A stretch of 48,615 bases of DNA from Rhodobacter sp. (GTDB lineage Bacteria; Pseudomonadota; Alphaproteobacteria; Rhodobacterales; Rhodobacteraceae). Location: assembly GCA_022340385.1 (NCBI GenBank), contig JAJDOB010000012.1, positions 1-48,615 of the forward strand, written 5' to 3'. Numbering within the stretch: the stretch's first letter is position 1; each line of letters begins with the position of its first letter. The notes under the pieces were generated by a model. That model was not told the DNA's origin. It worked only from the letters and a program-made list of their open reading frames with translations, and did no database searches. Positions 18,185-26,430 of the stretch are shown here, piece after piece. A program made the position numbers and the translations under genes.

Positions 18185-18832
18185 TCAGGCGCCATCCGCG
18201 ATCAGGGGCGTGAAATCCACCATGACGTGCCGGATATAGGCGGGCCGCCCGGAAAGACGCCGGTAATACGCTTCGATATTGGGGCGCGGGCGGCGGGGAA
18301 CGTCGATGGTGAACCAGCGGAACAGGACATGGCCGATAACGATATCGGCCGCAGTCAGGTCGCTGCCAGTGACGAATTCCCGTCCCGAAAGCTGATCTTC
18401 CAGGATGTCGAGGTGCTGTTCGAACGCGGCAATCGCGCGGGCCAGCGCGGCCTCGTCGCGGTCGCTGGCGGCAGTGCGCACCCGTGGCCAGAAAATCGGC
18501 ACGGTGAAGGCCTGGCTCAGTTCGTTCTTGCCCCATTCGGCCCACATGTCGACGCGCGCGCGCGCGCCCGGATCGGCGGGCCAGAACGCGCCGCCATCGC
18601 CATAGCGCGCCGCCAGGTAGCGCAGGATCGCACAGCTTTCCCAGACCACCAGATCGCCGTCGCGCAGCACCGGCACCCGCCCGCGCGGGTTCATCGCCCG
18701 GAACTCTGGTGTGTCGGTTCCGCCAAAGATGTGACCATAGTCAAGCCGCTCATGCGCAAGCCCGATCTCGCCCACCGCCCACATCACCAGTTGCACGTTG
18801 GACGAGGTCGCCCGTCCGTAAATTGTCAGCAT
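18185..18832 (-). CDS. Glutathione S-transferase family protein
   Basis: 215 residues. The thioredoxin-like N-terminal domain contains MLTIYGRATSSNVQLVMWAVGEIG, the glutathione-binding cis-proline motif RGRVPVLRDGDLVVWESCAIL and then an all-helical domain ('DLTAADIVIGHVLFRWFTID' is the N-capping motif). A serine rather than tyrosine probably activates the thiol (Ser10 or Ser11). It sits between betI and betA with its stop directly before the betA ATG, an unusual place. A role in choline metabolism is not established; it could detoxify betaine aldehyde adducts, but that is speculation. Confidence 0.88.
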   Translation of the reverse strand: MLTIYGRATSSNVQLVMWAVGEIGLAHERLDYGHIFGGTDTPEFRAMNPRGRVPVLRDGDLVVWESCAILRYLAARYGDGGAFWPADPGARARVDMWAEWGKNELSQAFTVPIFWPRVRTAASDRDEAALARAIAAFEQHLDILEDQLSGREFVTGSDLTAADIVIGHVLFRWFTIDVPRRPRPNIEAYYRRLSGRPAYIRHVMVDFTPLIADGA

Positions 18833-18909
18833 GTCCTGTCTCCGATCCTGCGATTCAGGGCCAGTGTCGCCGCAAGCGCGTCAGCGCGCAGTGCCGCCGG
18901 CGCAAAACC

Positions 18910-19497
18910 TCAACCCGCATCGCGCCCTCCGATCAACAGATCCGCGACCCGCAGAACCCGGTCGCGCGCCGCACCGGGCTGTTCCGGCCCGCGCCCCAGG
19001 GCGGCGCGGATGTAATGCCCGTCTATCAGCGCCGCCAGCGTATCCGCCGCCTCCGGCGCCCCGGCCGGCATCAGCGGGCGCAGCGCATGGACCAGGTTGG
19101 ACCGCAACCGCCGCTGATAGACATCCAGCAGCCGCTGCGCCTCGGGCGACTGATGCGCCTGCACGTAGAAATTCAGCCACGCGCTGACCACCGGGCGGCG
19201 AAACTGGCCGTCGTCGAAACTGGCCTGCACGATCGCCTCAAGCCGCGCCCGCGCGGTCTGCGCCTGCGCCAGGGCATCGCGTACGGCAGCGCCGTACAGC
19301 GTCAGGATATGCCGCATCGCGGCCAGGAATATCTGGTCCTTCGCGCCGAAATAGTGATGCGCCAGCGCCGGCGACATGCCCGCGCGCGCCGCAATCTGGC
19401 CGACCGTGACATCCAGCGAACCGGCCTGCCCGATGCAGTCAATCGTCGCTTCCACCAGCGCCGCACGACGCAGCGGTTCCATCCCAAGTTTCGGCAT
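18910..19497 (-). CDS. betI: BetI-type TetR repressor of choline oxidation
   Basis: 195 residues, as in known BetI. The N-terminus MPKLGMEPLRRAALVEATI is the BetI signature, and the helix-turn-helix is 'VGQIAARAGMSPALAHHYFG' (about 31-50). Known BetI proteins repress bet genes and release DNA when choline is present. It heads the operon betI, GST-like gene, betA. A symmetric TTGAT-N6-ATCAA site lies just upstream of its start and is the likely operator. Identification rests on sequence and the betA neighbour. Confidence 0.87.
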   Translation of the reverse strand: MPKLGMEPLRRAALVEATIDCIGQAGSLDVTVGQIAARAGMSPALAHHYFGAKDQIFLAAMRHILTLYGAAVRDALAQAQTARARLEAIVQASFDDGQFRRPVVSAWLNFYVQAHQSPEAQRLLDVYQRRLRSNLVHALRPLMPAGAPEAADTLAALIDGHYIRAALGRGPEQPGAARDRVLRVADLLIGGRDAG

Positions 19498-19542
19498 GAT
19501 CCAGCCCTCAGCCCCACCAGCGCAGAAGCTGGCGGTTTTTTA

Positions 19543-19558
19543 TTGATCAGTCAATCAA
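19543..19558. promoter_or_regulatory. Candidate BetI operator
   Basis: TTGATCAGTCAATCAA: perfect inverted half-sites TTGAT and ATCAA six bases apart, 46-61 bases upstream of the betI ATG. Position and symmetry fit a TetR-family autoregulatory operator. Confidence 0.55.
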
Positions 19559-19582
19559 GAAAAACCAACCCGACCCTGAGCA

Positions 19583-19620
19583 GGAACCGGCAACCGGTTT
19601 TCGGATTGCGCTCTAGCGCA
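19583..19620. repeat. Dispersed palindromic repeat, copy A
   Basis: Contains TTTTCGGATTGCGCT followed by CTAG, and imperfect self-complementary halves (GAACCGG/CCGGTT). A related sequence in the opposite orientation occurs at 44941-44976. It overlaps the stop codon of the DUF1036 gene. It belongs to the kind of short intergenic palindromic repeat common in alphaproteobacteria. Confidence 0.5.
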
Positions 19621-20755
19621 GCTTTCGAAACTGCATCGCCGCCCCGCCCGCCACCGGGTCAAGTTGCAAAGAGCGGCCATCGGCCTTCACCACCCGATAG
19701 CATTTGGGTTGGCGGTCGCGCAGCGAAGTCTGGAACAGCACCGGCCCTTCGCCGCGCAGACCGTCGCACCGCCGGGCCAGCCGCAGGAACCGGGTCAGGC
19801 GAAAGACGCCGTCATAGCGCACATACATTTCCGAACCGCGAATGGTGATCTCGGACTTGGGGTCCTGCACCGACACCCAGTCGCCCTGAAGCGTCCGGCG
19901 CAGGTGCATCATCGCATCGTCGTCGCGCCGCGGCCTGACTTCGCGCAGCACCACCGCGGCATGCAGGCGGCTGCGGTCGGCCTCGTCCCCGACAATCGTT
20001 ACCGGCGCGTTCAGGTCCATGTCTTCCAGCGTGTACATCAGTTCGGTGTCGGTCGGCCCCTTGTAATAGGCGCGCAGCTTGACCCCGTCGGCGTGAAACC
20101 CGCAATAGGCGCGCCCGTCTTCCAGCTCGCAGCCCTGGAACAGCGCGTCGACCTCGAAGGGTTTGCCGTGGCGGCCGGCGGGCTGGTTGGTGGTCAGCGC
20201 CGCCTCGTCGATCGCGATCACCGGCACCTCGGGCGATTCCGTCATGGTCTGCATCGCCACGTCGGCGCCATCCTCTTCGCCGCCGCCCGGCCCCTTGGCG
20301 CCCAGACCGCCCCCCGGCGGTGTGGTTTCGACAAGCGTCAGGGTAAAAGCGGTCGCGGTCTCGCCGGTGTCGATCTCGCGGAATTCGGTCCTGACATAGC
20401 CGCGTGCATCACAATCGGTATCGCCGATGATGGTGAATTCGGCCTTCTGCGTACAGAATCCATAGTCCTGCCCGCGAAATCCGCCACCCGCGCTGTCGGC
20501 ATAGTAATAGTAATAGCGCTTGGTCAGATCACCGCCGACAAGGACCGAGCATTTGCCCGGCTCGATGTTCCACCAGCCTTCCGAGGTCCAGTCGGTGTCG
20601 CCCTTGTAGCCGATGGCGACGCTTTGCATCTGTTCCGTGTTGTTGCAGATCTCCAGCCCGGCATCCGCCGATCCGGCCAGCACAAGACCCAGAAGCCCCG
20701 CAATTACCCATGCCCGCAACGTTGCAACCCTTTCAATCGCGCCCGGCAGGATCAT
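19613..20755 (-). CDS. Secreted single-DUF1036 protein with extra C-terminal domain
   Basis: 380 residues. A signal peptide ends at about residue 32 (AGSADA). Residues 33-145 are one DUF1036 domain: GLEICNNTEQMQSVAIGYKG, DWTSEGWWNIEPGKC, RYYYYYADSAGGGF, YGFCTQKAEFTIIGD, CDARGYVRTEFREIDTG. The four conserved cysteines suggest two disulfides in the periplasm. A glycine/acidic linker follows. Residues about 180-380 form a second region with its own cysteines (QGCELEDGRAYCGFH, ARRCDGL, PKCYRV) and 'LQGDWVSVQDPKSEITIRGSEMYVRYDG', which looks like a lipocalin- or META-like beta sheet; that is a guess. It follows the four-domain DUF1036 gene by 72 bases, so it is likely the second gene of an operon. 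An in-frame TTG downstream is a possible alternative start. Function unknown. Confidence 0.85.
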   Translation of the reverse strand: MILPGAIERVATLRAWVIAGLLGLVLAGSADAGLEICNNTEQMQSVAIGYKGDTDWTSEGWWNIEPGKCSVLVGGDLTKRYYYYYADSAGGGFRGQDYGFCTQKAEFTIIGDTDCDARGYVRTEFREIDTGETATAFTLTLVETTPPGGGLGAKGPGGGEEDGADVAMQTMTESPEVPVIAIDEAALTTNQPAGRHGKPFEVDALFQGCELEDGRAYCGFHADGVKLRAYYKGPTDTELMYTLEDMDLNAPVTIVGDEADRSRLHAAVVLREVRPRRDDDAMMHLRRTLQGDWVSVQDPKSEITIRGSEMYVRYDGVFRLTRFLRLARRCDGLRGEGPVLFQTSLRDRQPKCYRVVKADGRSLQLDPVAGGAAMQFRKLR

Positions 20756-20827
20756 CGCAGTCCCAGCCGGGAGGGTACAGCGATGGCCAGCCGCCGGCGG
20801 GCCATCGGTCCTTGTGTCCGGCCCCGG

Positions 20828-22762
20828 TCAGCCGCCGCGCGAACCGCCCCGGCGCGGCGGTTTCACCCGTGTCGGCGCCGGCTCGGGTTCCGGTTCGGGT
20901 TCAGGTTCCATCGAGGGTTCCGGCTCTGGCTCTGGTTCGGGTTCCATCGCGGGTTCCGGCTCCGGTTCAGACTCCATGATGGCCGCCGGTTCGTCCATGG
21001 CCTCGTTCATCCCGTCATCGTCGCCGCGCCGGTCAAAGTCGAAGCCACCGCTTTTGGAGGTCGTGTCGGTTTCCACACCGGTGACGCCGCTGGGTTCAGG
21101 CTCGGGCTCGGGTGCGGCTGCGTTTTCCGCCACGATGTGGAAGGTAAACATGCCCTCTTCACCGCCGGTGTCGATCTCGCGGAAATCCTCGCGGTCATAG
21201 CCCCGGCTTTCGCAATCGCTGTCGCCGACAATCGTGTATTCGGTCGGCGTCGTGCAGAAGAAATAGCTTTGCCCGGTGAACGGTCCGCCATCGACTTCGC
21301 TGCGGTAATAGACATAGCGGCGGTTCTTGCCATCCAGCGCCGGGGTAACGCAGGCCCCCGGATCGGCGACCCACCAGCCTTCGGATGTCCAGCCTTCGGC
21401 CCCTTCATAGCCGATCGAGATGCTGTGCGACTGGCTTGTATCGTTGCAGATTTCCAGACCCGCACCGACATCGGCGATATTGTCGATGGCAGTCACCGCG
21501 GTCTCGTTCACCGCGCGCTCGTCCGCCGGGTTTGCAGTCTCCGCCCCGGCGTTGCCCGGCGGAATCAGCGTCAGCGTGTAGGTGGTGATGCCCTGTCCGA
21601 CATTGATTTCACGGAAGGTTTCCTGGTCGTAGCCCCGCGCCTCGCAATCGGTGTCACCGACGATGGTGTAGGCCTCGGGCGTGGTGCAGAACGTGTAGTT
21701 CTCGCCATCGAAACTGCCGCCATCGACCTCGGCGCGGTAATAGTAATACTGCTTTTGCAGCGCGCCGGACAGGATGGTCGAGCAATCCTGCGGATCAATG
21801 TTCCACCAGCCTTCCGAGGTCCAGCCTTCGGCGCCTTCGTATCCCACCGACACGCTTTGTATGTCCGTCGTGTCGTTGCAGATTTTCAACCCCTCGCCCG
21901 GCGGCGGCGTCAGCGACGCGGCCGGCGCAGCGGTGGTCGGCGCGGTGGTGGCGGTCGGTGCCGTCGGCTTGCCTTGCGTGGTCCCCGCCGTGGCGACCAG
22001 CGTATAGGTGAACGTCTCGGCATCCGGACCGGTATCGATCTCGCGGAAATCCTCGTTGTCGTAACCGCGCGCTTCGCAATTCTTGTCGCCGACGATGGTA
22101 TAGGCCTCGGGCGTGGTGCAGAAGGAAAATCCGTTACCGGTGAAATCACCGCCGTCCACCTCGGCGCGGAAATAGTAATACCGCGTCTTCAGCTTGCCCG
22201 GCAGCGGCGTGACGCATTTGCCCGGGTCGGCATTCCACCAGCCTTCTGACACGAAGCCGTCTTTCGAATCTTCATAACCAACGGAAATGCTTTGCGTATT
22301 TTCCGTTTCGTTGCAGAATTTCAGGCCCAGATCGGCGCTGGATTGCGCTTGATCGGCGAAAGCCTGGGTCAGCCGATAAGTGTAATCCTTGGCCGTCTCG
22401 CCGGTGTCGATCTCGATGAAATCCTCGCGCTCGTAACCGCGATCTTCGCAGTTTTCATCGCCGACGATGGTATATTCCCGGGGCGTCGTGCAAAAATAGA
22501 AATTGCCGCCGGTGAAATTCCCGCCAGCGACTTCGGCACGCATATAGTAATAGCGCTTCTGAAGATCGCCTCCGACAACGGTGACGCATTCGCCGGGGTC
22601 GGTAACCCACCAGCCTTCCGATGTCCATTCGACCTCGCCCTTATAGCCGACCGAAATGCTTTGCACATCCTTGGAATCGTTGCATATTTTTAGGCCAGCC
22701 TGGGCGGAACCGGCGAAACAGACTGCGCTGGCCGCCAAAAAGAAACGCATAAAATATACCAT
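20828..22762 (-). CDS. Secreted protein with four tandem DUF1036 domains and a Pro-Glu repeat tail
   Basis: 644 residues from the ATG at 22762, which has a perfect GGAGGT site five bases upstream. The signal peptide is residues 1-22 (ending AGSAQA). Four DUF1036 repeats of about 110 residues follow: 23-135, 146-260, 291-400 and 435-544. Each begins GL(K/E)(I/F)CN, contains SEGWW, a Cys after the DPG-like turn, YYYxRAEVxGG or similar, FCTTPxxYTIVGD and CExRGYD. Four cysteines per repeat suggest two disulfides each. Linkers are Ala/Thr/Pro-rich (261-290) or acidic (401-434). The tail (545-644) has runs of EPEPEPEP and ends in a basic segment, RVKPPRRGGSRGG. DUF1036 proteins are usually single-domain and small; this array is unusual. 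No catalytic motif is evident; a structural, binding or surface role is inferred. The single-domain paralogue lies downstream. Confidence 0.9.
   Translation of the reverse strand: MVYFMRFFLAASAVCFAGSAQAGLKICNDSKDVQSISVGYKGEVEWTSEGWWVTDPGECVTVVGGDLQKRYYYMRAEVAGGNFTGGNFYFCTTPREYTIVGDENCEDRGYEREDFIEIDTGETAKDYTYRLTQAFADQAQSSADLGLKFCNETENTQSISVGYEDSKDGFVSEGWWNADPGKCVTPLPGKLKTRYYYFRAEVDGGDFTGNGFSFCTTPEAYTIVGDKNCEARGYDNEDFREIDTGPDAETFTYTLVATAGTTQGKPTAPTATTAPTTAAPAASLTPPPGEGLKICNDTTDIQSVSVGYEGAEGWTSEGWWNIDPQDCSTILSGALQKQYYYYRAEVDGGSFDGENYTFCTTPEAYTIVGDTDCEARGYDQETFREINVGQGITTYTLTLIPPGNAGAETANPADERAVNETAVTAIDNIADVGAGLEICNDTSQSHSISIGYEGAEGWTSEGWWVADPGACVTPALDGKNRRYVYYRSEVDGGPFTGQSYFFCTTPTEYTIVGDSDCESRGYDREDFREIDTGGEEGMFTFHIVAENAAAPEPEPEPSGVTGVETDTTSKSGGFDFDRRGDDDGMNEAMDEPAAIMESEPEPEPAMEPEPEPEPEPSMEPEPEPEPEPAPTRVKPPRRGGSRGG
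20881..20970. repeat. Hexanucleotide coding repeat (Pro-Glu tail)
   Basis: Imperfect six-base units (GGTTCC / GGCTCT / GGTTCG on the plus strand) encode the EPEPEP stretches of the four-domain DUF1036 protein. Blocks are separated by Met-containing breaks. Such in-frame hexamers can change number by slippage without a frameshift. Confidence 0.75.
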
Positions 22763-22875
22763 GATAACCTCCACTTCTCGGAAATAGTCTATGCGGGCAA
22801 AACGGATTCGGTAAAGGGGGCTGGCAACATTGGGGCCGCAATGCAGACCGTTTCGCGCAATACGCGACCGGCGCG

Positions 22876-23787
22876 TTACAGTTTCGCCTGCATCACCGCC
22901 GGCGTCAGCATGCGCCGCTTCAGCACCGCCTCGCGCCAGGTGATGAAGCTGACCGACGCCAGGATCAGCGTGCCGCCAAAGACGACCCAGTGGTCCACCG
23001 GTTCAGAGAATACGAACGCCCCCAGCATGACCGCCCACACCAATTGCAGGAACGTGACCGGCTGCGTCACCGAAATCGGCGCCGCCCGCAGCGCCAGCGT
23101 CATGGTGAAATGCCCCGCCGTCGCGAATGCCGCAACCAGCAACATCCAGGCCACTTCGGTGCCGCTGGGCGTAACCCAGACCGCCGCCGCAAACGGCGCA
23201 AGCCCCAGCGTCACGGTGATCGACAACCACCCCACGACAACCGCCGGGGCCACCCGGTCAGCCATGGTTTTCGCGATCAGGTAGGATCCGGCGAACAGGA
23301 ACCCGTTCGCCAGCATCGCCAGATGTCCGCTCGACACCTCGCGCACGCCCGGGCGCAGGATCACCAGCGCCCCCAACAGTGCCACCAGCACCGCCAGCAT
23401 TCGCCGCAGTGCCATGGTTTCCCCCAGAAACACGACCGCGCCGACGGTCACGAAAACCGGGGTCAGATAGCCCATCGACGTGACCTCGGCCAAGGGGATC
23501 TGGGTCATTGCGTAAAACCACAGCATGACGCCTATCGAATGCAGCAGGCCACGCAGCCCGAACAGCCTTATCGAACTTGCATCCAGCCCCGCGCGCCACA
23601 TCGGCCGCAACATCGGCAGCAGGAAAACCAGCCCCAGCGAATAGCGCAGAAACGCCGATTCCGGTGCCGGGATGTTGGATCCGACGTGTTTCACCGTCGC
23701 CGTTACCGCCACGAACAGCGCGCCCGTCAGCAGCATCCACAGGATGCCGACTACCGGACGCGCCGAACTGGTTTGAACTTCTGACAT
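22876..23787 (-). CDS. EamA/DMT family permease
   Basis: 303 residues, ten predicted membrane helices in two EamA halves. The first half has 'ILWMLLTGALFVAVTATVKHVG' and 'FLRYSLGLVFLLPML'. The end of the first repeat is 'PLAEVTSMGYLTPVFVTVGAVVFLGE', and the second repeat ends 'PVTFLQLVWAVMLGAFVFSEPVDHW'. These transporters move amino acids, nucleotide precursors or other metabolites; the substrate is unknown. It is on the same strand as the gene at 23849, 61 bases apart. Confidence 0.9.
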   Translation of the reverse strand: MSEVQTSSARPVVGILWMLLTGALFVAVTATVKHVGSNIPAPESAFLRYSLGLVFLLPMLRPMWRAGLDASSIRLFGLRGLLHSIGVMLWFYAMTQIPLAEVTSMGYLTPVFVTVGAVVFLGETMALRRMLAVLVALLGALVILRPGVREVSSGHLAMLANGFLFAGSYLIAKTMADRVAPAVVVGWLSITVTLGLAPFAAAVWVTPSGTEVAWMLLVAAFATAGHFTMTLALRAAPISVTQPVTFLQLVWAVMLGAFVFSEPVDHWVVFGGTLILASVSFITWREAVLKRRMLTPAVMQAKL

Positions 23788-23848
23788 TTCGGGTCGAGAT
23801 AGACGTCAGCCGCCGCCCAAGTGCAACCCATCAGCCGCGCATTTCCGG

Positions 23849-24136
23849 TCAGTTTTTCCAGTTGGCCACGATGTCAAAGCCTTCCGGCTGTGGCATGGCT
23901 TCCATGAAATCCGCGAAATTGGCCCAGATCTTGGTAACCGCTTCCGCGTTCTGTTCCGACTGTTCGCGGCTTTGGTTTACCGACACGACATAGCCCAAAC
24001 CATCCTCGTTCGCGGCATTGATGAATTGCAACGTACCGGGAAGCCCGAGGATCTGGCTTTTCAGACCTTCCAGAACCTTGACCGCGTCGTCGCGGGTGCC
24101 GGGCTTCATCTTGTACTTGGTTATTCGTGCAAACAT
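23849..24136 (-). CDS. Small dimeric alpha/beta-barrel (ABM-like) protein
   Basis: 95 residues. 'MFARITKYKMKPGTRDDAVKVLEGLKSQILGLPGTLQFINAANEDGLGYVVSVNQS' has the strand-helix-strand pattern of the ferredoxin-like dimeric alpha/beta barrel family (antibiotic biosynthesis monooxygenase-like). No catalytic residue can be assigned; many members have unknown function. Located upstream of the EamA gene on the same strand. Confidence 0.7.
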   Translation of the reverse strand: MFARITKYKMKPGTRDDAVKVLEGLKSQILGLPGTLQFINAANEDGLGYVVSVNQSREQSEQNAEAVTKIWANFADFMEAMPQPEGFDIVANWKN

Positions 24137-24273
24137 ATTTCAGTCCCCTCTTCGAATTTCATTTCACTATTTTTCACAAGCAGCCCCGAAAACACTGCGG
24201 GGATTCGTATTGCTACCACAGGCCCGGGCGCCGGAAGAAATTTATTTGCCGGGGACAAGGACACGCGGCCAGT

Positions 24274-24897
24274 CTATCCGCCGAAGATCAGTTCGGCGGC
24301 AATGGCCCACATGGTGACGCCGACGATGCCTTCCAGCGCCCGCCACGCGGACGGTTTCGCGAACAGCGGGCGCAACAGCCGCGCGCCATAGCCAAGCCCG
24401 AAGAAAAAGGCGAAGGACGCGACCACCGCGCCAATCCCGAACACCAGCCGGTGGTCGGCATATTGCGTCGACACCGACCCCAGCAGCAGCACCGTATCCA
24501 GATACACATGCGGATTAAGCCAGGTCAGCGCCAGGCAGGTCGCCAGCGCCCGGCCCAGCGATCCCGTGCCCGCCTTTGCCGGTTCCAGCCCTGTCGACGC
24601 GCCCGGGGCAGCCGCCAGTCGCAGGGCGGCGCGAAACGACAGCGCGCCATAGATCAGCAGGAACGCCGCGCCGCCCCAGCGCATCAACGGCGCGATCCCC
24701 GGCAGCGCCTCGCTGACGGCGGCGAATCCGGCAACGCCGACCGTGATCAGCACCGCATCCGACAGCGCACAGGCCAGGCAGATCGCCAGCACATGCGCGC
24801 CAAGCAAACCCTGACGCAACACAAACGCATTCTGCGCCCCGATCGCCAGGATCAGCGACAGTCCCAGCGCGAACCCGCCAAATGCGGCACTCAACAT
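24274..24897 (-). CDS. LysE/ArgO family amino-acid exporter
   Basis: 207 residues from the ATG at 24897. An upstream in-frame start would add a hydrophilic 19-residue leader, unlike the family. The N-terminus GGFALGLSLILAIGAQNAFVLRQGL is the LysE signature (GAQNAFVLRQG). Six hydrophobic segments; 'CLALTWLNPHVYLDTVLLLGS' carries the conserved NPHVYLD motif. Members export basic amino acids such as arginine or lysine. No LysG/ArgP-type LysR regulator is adjacent. Divergent from the MFS gene at 25211. Confidence 0.92.
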   Translation of the reverse strand: MLSAAFGGFALGLSLILAIGAQNAFVLRQGLLGAHVLAICLACALSDAVLITVGVAGFAAVSEALPGIAPLMRWGGAAFLLIYGALSFRAALRLAAAPGASTGLEPAKAGTGSLGRALATCLALTWLNPHVYLDTVLLLGSVSTQYADHRLVFGIGAVVASFAFFFGLGYGARLLRPLFAKPSAWRALEGIVGVTMWAIAAELIFGG

Positions 24898-24993
24898 ACA
24901 CCGGGGCCCTTTTTCGTCCGGCTTTCCCGACCGGACCCTATCGTGCGGCCGCACGGAATCCCAGCCGGGGCTAGGCCCGGCCCCCCGCCCTGG

Positions 24994-25212
24994 TCAGCTT
25001 CCGGGTGCGGAGTTTTCGGGCAGGTGATCGTTCAGGCCGGTTGCAAACCGGATGCGATACGGATTGCCGATCCCGGCGGCGCCAAATTCGAACGCGAGGC
25101 GGCCCTGATCGGGTATGGGCTGCGTGTCAGCCCCGAACAGATCCGGCGGATCGCGGTCGACAAGCCCAGCCAAACCTGCGATCAGCGCGTAACACTCCAG
25201 CCTCAGGACCAT
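24994..25212 (-). CDS. Possible small protein, uncertain
   Basis: 72 codons starting at an ATG that overlaps the MFS start codon on the other strand (25210-25212 against 25211-25213). Third codon positions are mostly G or C and the translation looks protein-like (DQGRLAFEFGAAGIGNPYRIRFA), but there is no clear ribosome site and no family. It could be a remnant of a larger gene. If it is not real, the interval 24898-25210 (about 310 bases) holds only the divergent promoters of the LysE and MFS genes. Confidence 0.3.
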   Translation of the reverse strand: MVLRLECYALIAGLAGLVDRDPPDLFGADTQPIPDQGRLAFEFGAAGIGNPYRIRFATGLNDHLPENSAPGS

Positions 25213-26401
25213 GCCCTTGCGCGACTCCCGCTATCTTGTTGTCTTTGGCGCCTGCCTGACCCAGTTCACCGTGATCGGAGTGCTGTTTTCCTACGGCCTG
25301 TTCTTCAAGTCCTTCGAGACCGAATTCGGCTGGTCGCGCACGCTGCTGTCCACCGCCTCGTCGCTGGCATTCTTCATGATGGGCACGCTGGCGATGGTTG
25401 GCGGGCGGCTGAACGACCGGTTCGGTCCGCGCCGGGTGCTGGGCATCACCGGCGTGCTGTACGGGCTGGGGTTTGCGCTGATCTCGCAGGTGACCGCGCC
25501 CTGGCAGCTGTTCGCCATTTTCGCGACCTTCCTGGGCCTCGGCCTGGGCACCCACGACGTGGTGACGCTGGGCACGATCGCGCGATGGTTCGAACGTCGG
25601 CGCGGCATGATGAGCGGGGTCATCAAGGTCGGCACGGCGGCGGGGCAGATCGCGATGCCGCCGATCGCGGCATTGCTGATCGTCTGGCTGGGCTGGCAGA
25701 ACGCGCTGGTGGTGATCGGGCTGACCGCGTCGGTGCTGTTGCTGGTCGCGGCGCTGGCGATGCGCTCGCCACCCGAACCCGCGCCCGGCCAATCCAGCCT
25801 GGGGCTGGGCGACAGCTTTGCCACCGTGCGCCGGACCCCTGTGTTCTGGCGGCTTTGCGCCATTCAGTTCCTGTTCTTCCCCTCGATGATGAGCGTCCCG
25901 CTGCACCTGCCTGTTCACGGCCAGGATCTGGGCATGACCGGGGCGACGGCGGCGACGCTGCTGTCGATCATGGGTTTTTCCAGCATCGCCGGACGGCTGA
26001 GCGTCGGTGCGCTGGTCGACCGGATCGGCGGCAGGAACGCCTTTGTCATCTGCTTTGCATTCCTGATCGCCGCGCTGGCCAGCCTTGCCGTGATCACCAG
26101 CCATTGGCTGCTGTTCAGCGTGGTTGCGATCTATGGTTTCGGCCACGGCGGGCTGTTCACCGTGGTTTCGCCCACCGTGGCCGCCTATTTCGGAATGCGC
26201 GCGCATGGTGCCATCTTCGGCGCGATCCTGTTCTTCGGCACGCTTGGCGGCACCATCGGCCCGATCCTCGTCGGGATGGCATTCGACAATCTGGGCACCT
26301 ATCAGCCGGCCTTCATCGGGCTGGCGATTGCCGCAACGCTTGGGCTGGGGCTGGTGTTGTCGCTGCCCGCCCCGCGCCCGGTCGCACAACCCGCCGGATA
26401 G
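25211..26401 (+). CDS. MFS transporter, monocarboxylate/oxalate-formate-like
   Basis: 396 residues, about twelve membrane helices. 'FSYGLFFKSFETEFGWSRTLLSTASSL' at the end of helix 1 is typical of the OFA/monocarboxylate-type MFS group, and the loop 2-3 motif is GGRLNDRFGPRRVLG. 'IARWFERRRGMMSGVIKVGTAAGQ' (helix 4-5) is also characteristic of this group. The probable substrate is an organic acid anion, but this is inferred from the subgroup. It lies back to back with the LysE-type exporter. Confidence 0.88.
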   Translation: MPLRDSRYLVVFGACLTQFTVIGVLFSYGLFFKSFETEFGWSRTLLSTASSLAFFMMGTLAMVGGRLNDRFGPRRVLGITGVLYGLGFALISQVTAPWQLFAIFATFLGLGLGTHDVVTLGTIARWFERRRGMMSGVIKVGTAAGQIAMPPIAALLIVWLGWQNALVVIGLTASVLLLVAALAMRSPPEPAPGQSSLGLGDSFATVRRTPVFWRLCAIQFLFFPSMMSVPLHLPVHGQDLGMTGATAATLLSIMGFSSIAGRLSVGALVDRIGGRNAFVICFAFLIAALASLAVITSHWLLFSVVAIYGFGHGGLFTVVSPTVAAYFGMRAHGAIFGAILFFGTLGGTIGPILVGMAFDNLGTYQPAFIGLAIAATLGLGLVLSLPAPRPVAQPAG

Positions 26402-26430
26402 GGCGTTTCGACTGCGCGTTGGATTCTGGA

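Noticed and set aside
20881-20970. CRISPR or minisatellite array
   Set aside because: The hexamer repeat is in frame inside a coding sequence and lacks spacers.
19664-22249. 861-codon plus-strand frame over the DUF1036 genes
   Set aside because: It is antisense to two clear secreted proteins with signal peptides and repeat structure; its His/Arg-rich translation is an artefact of GC-rich codons.
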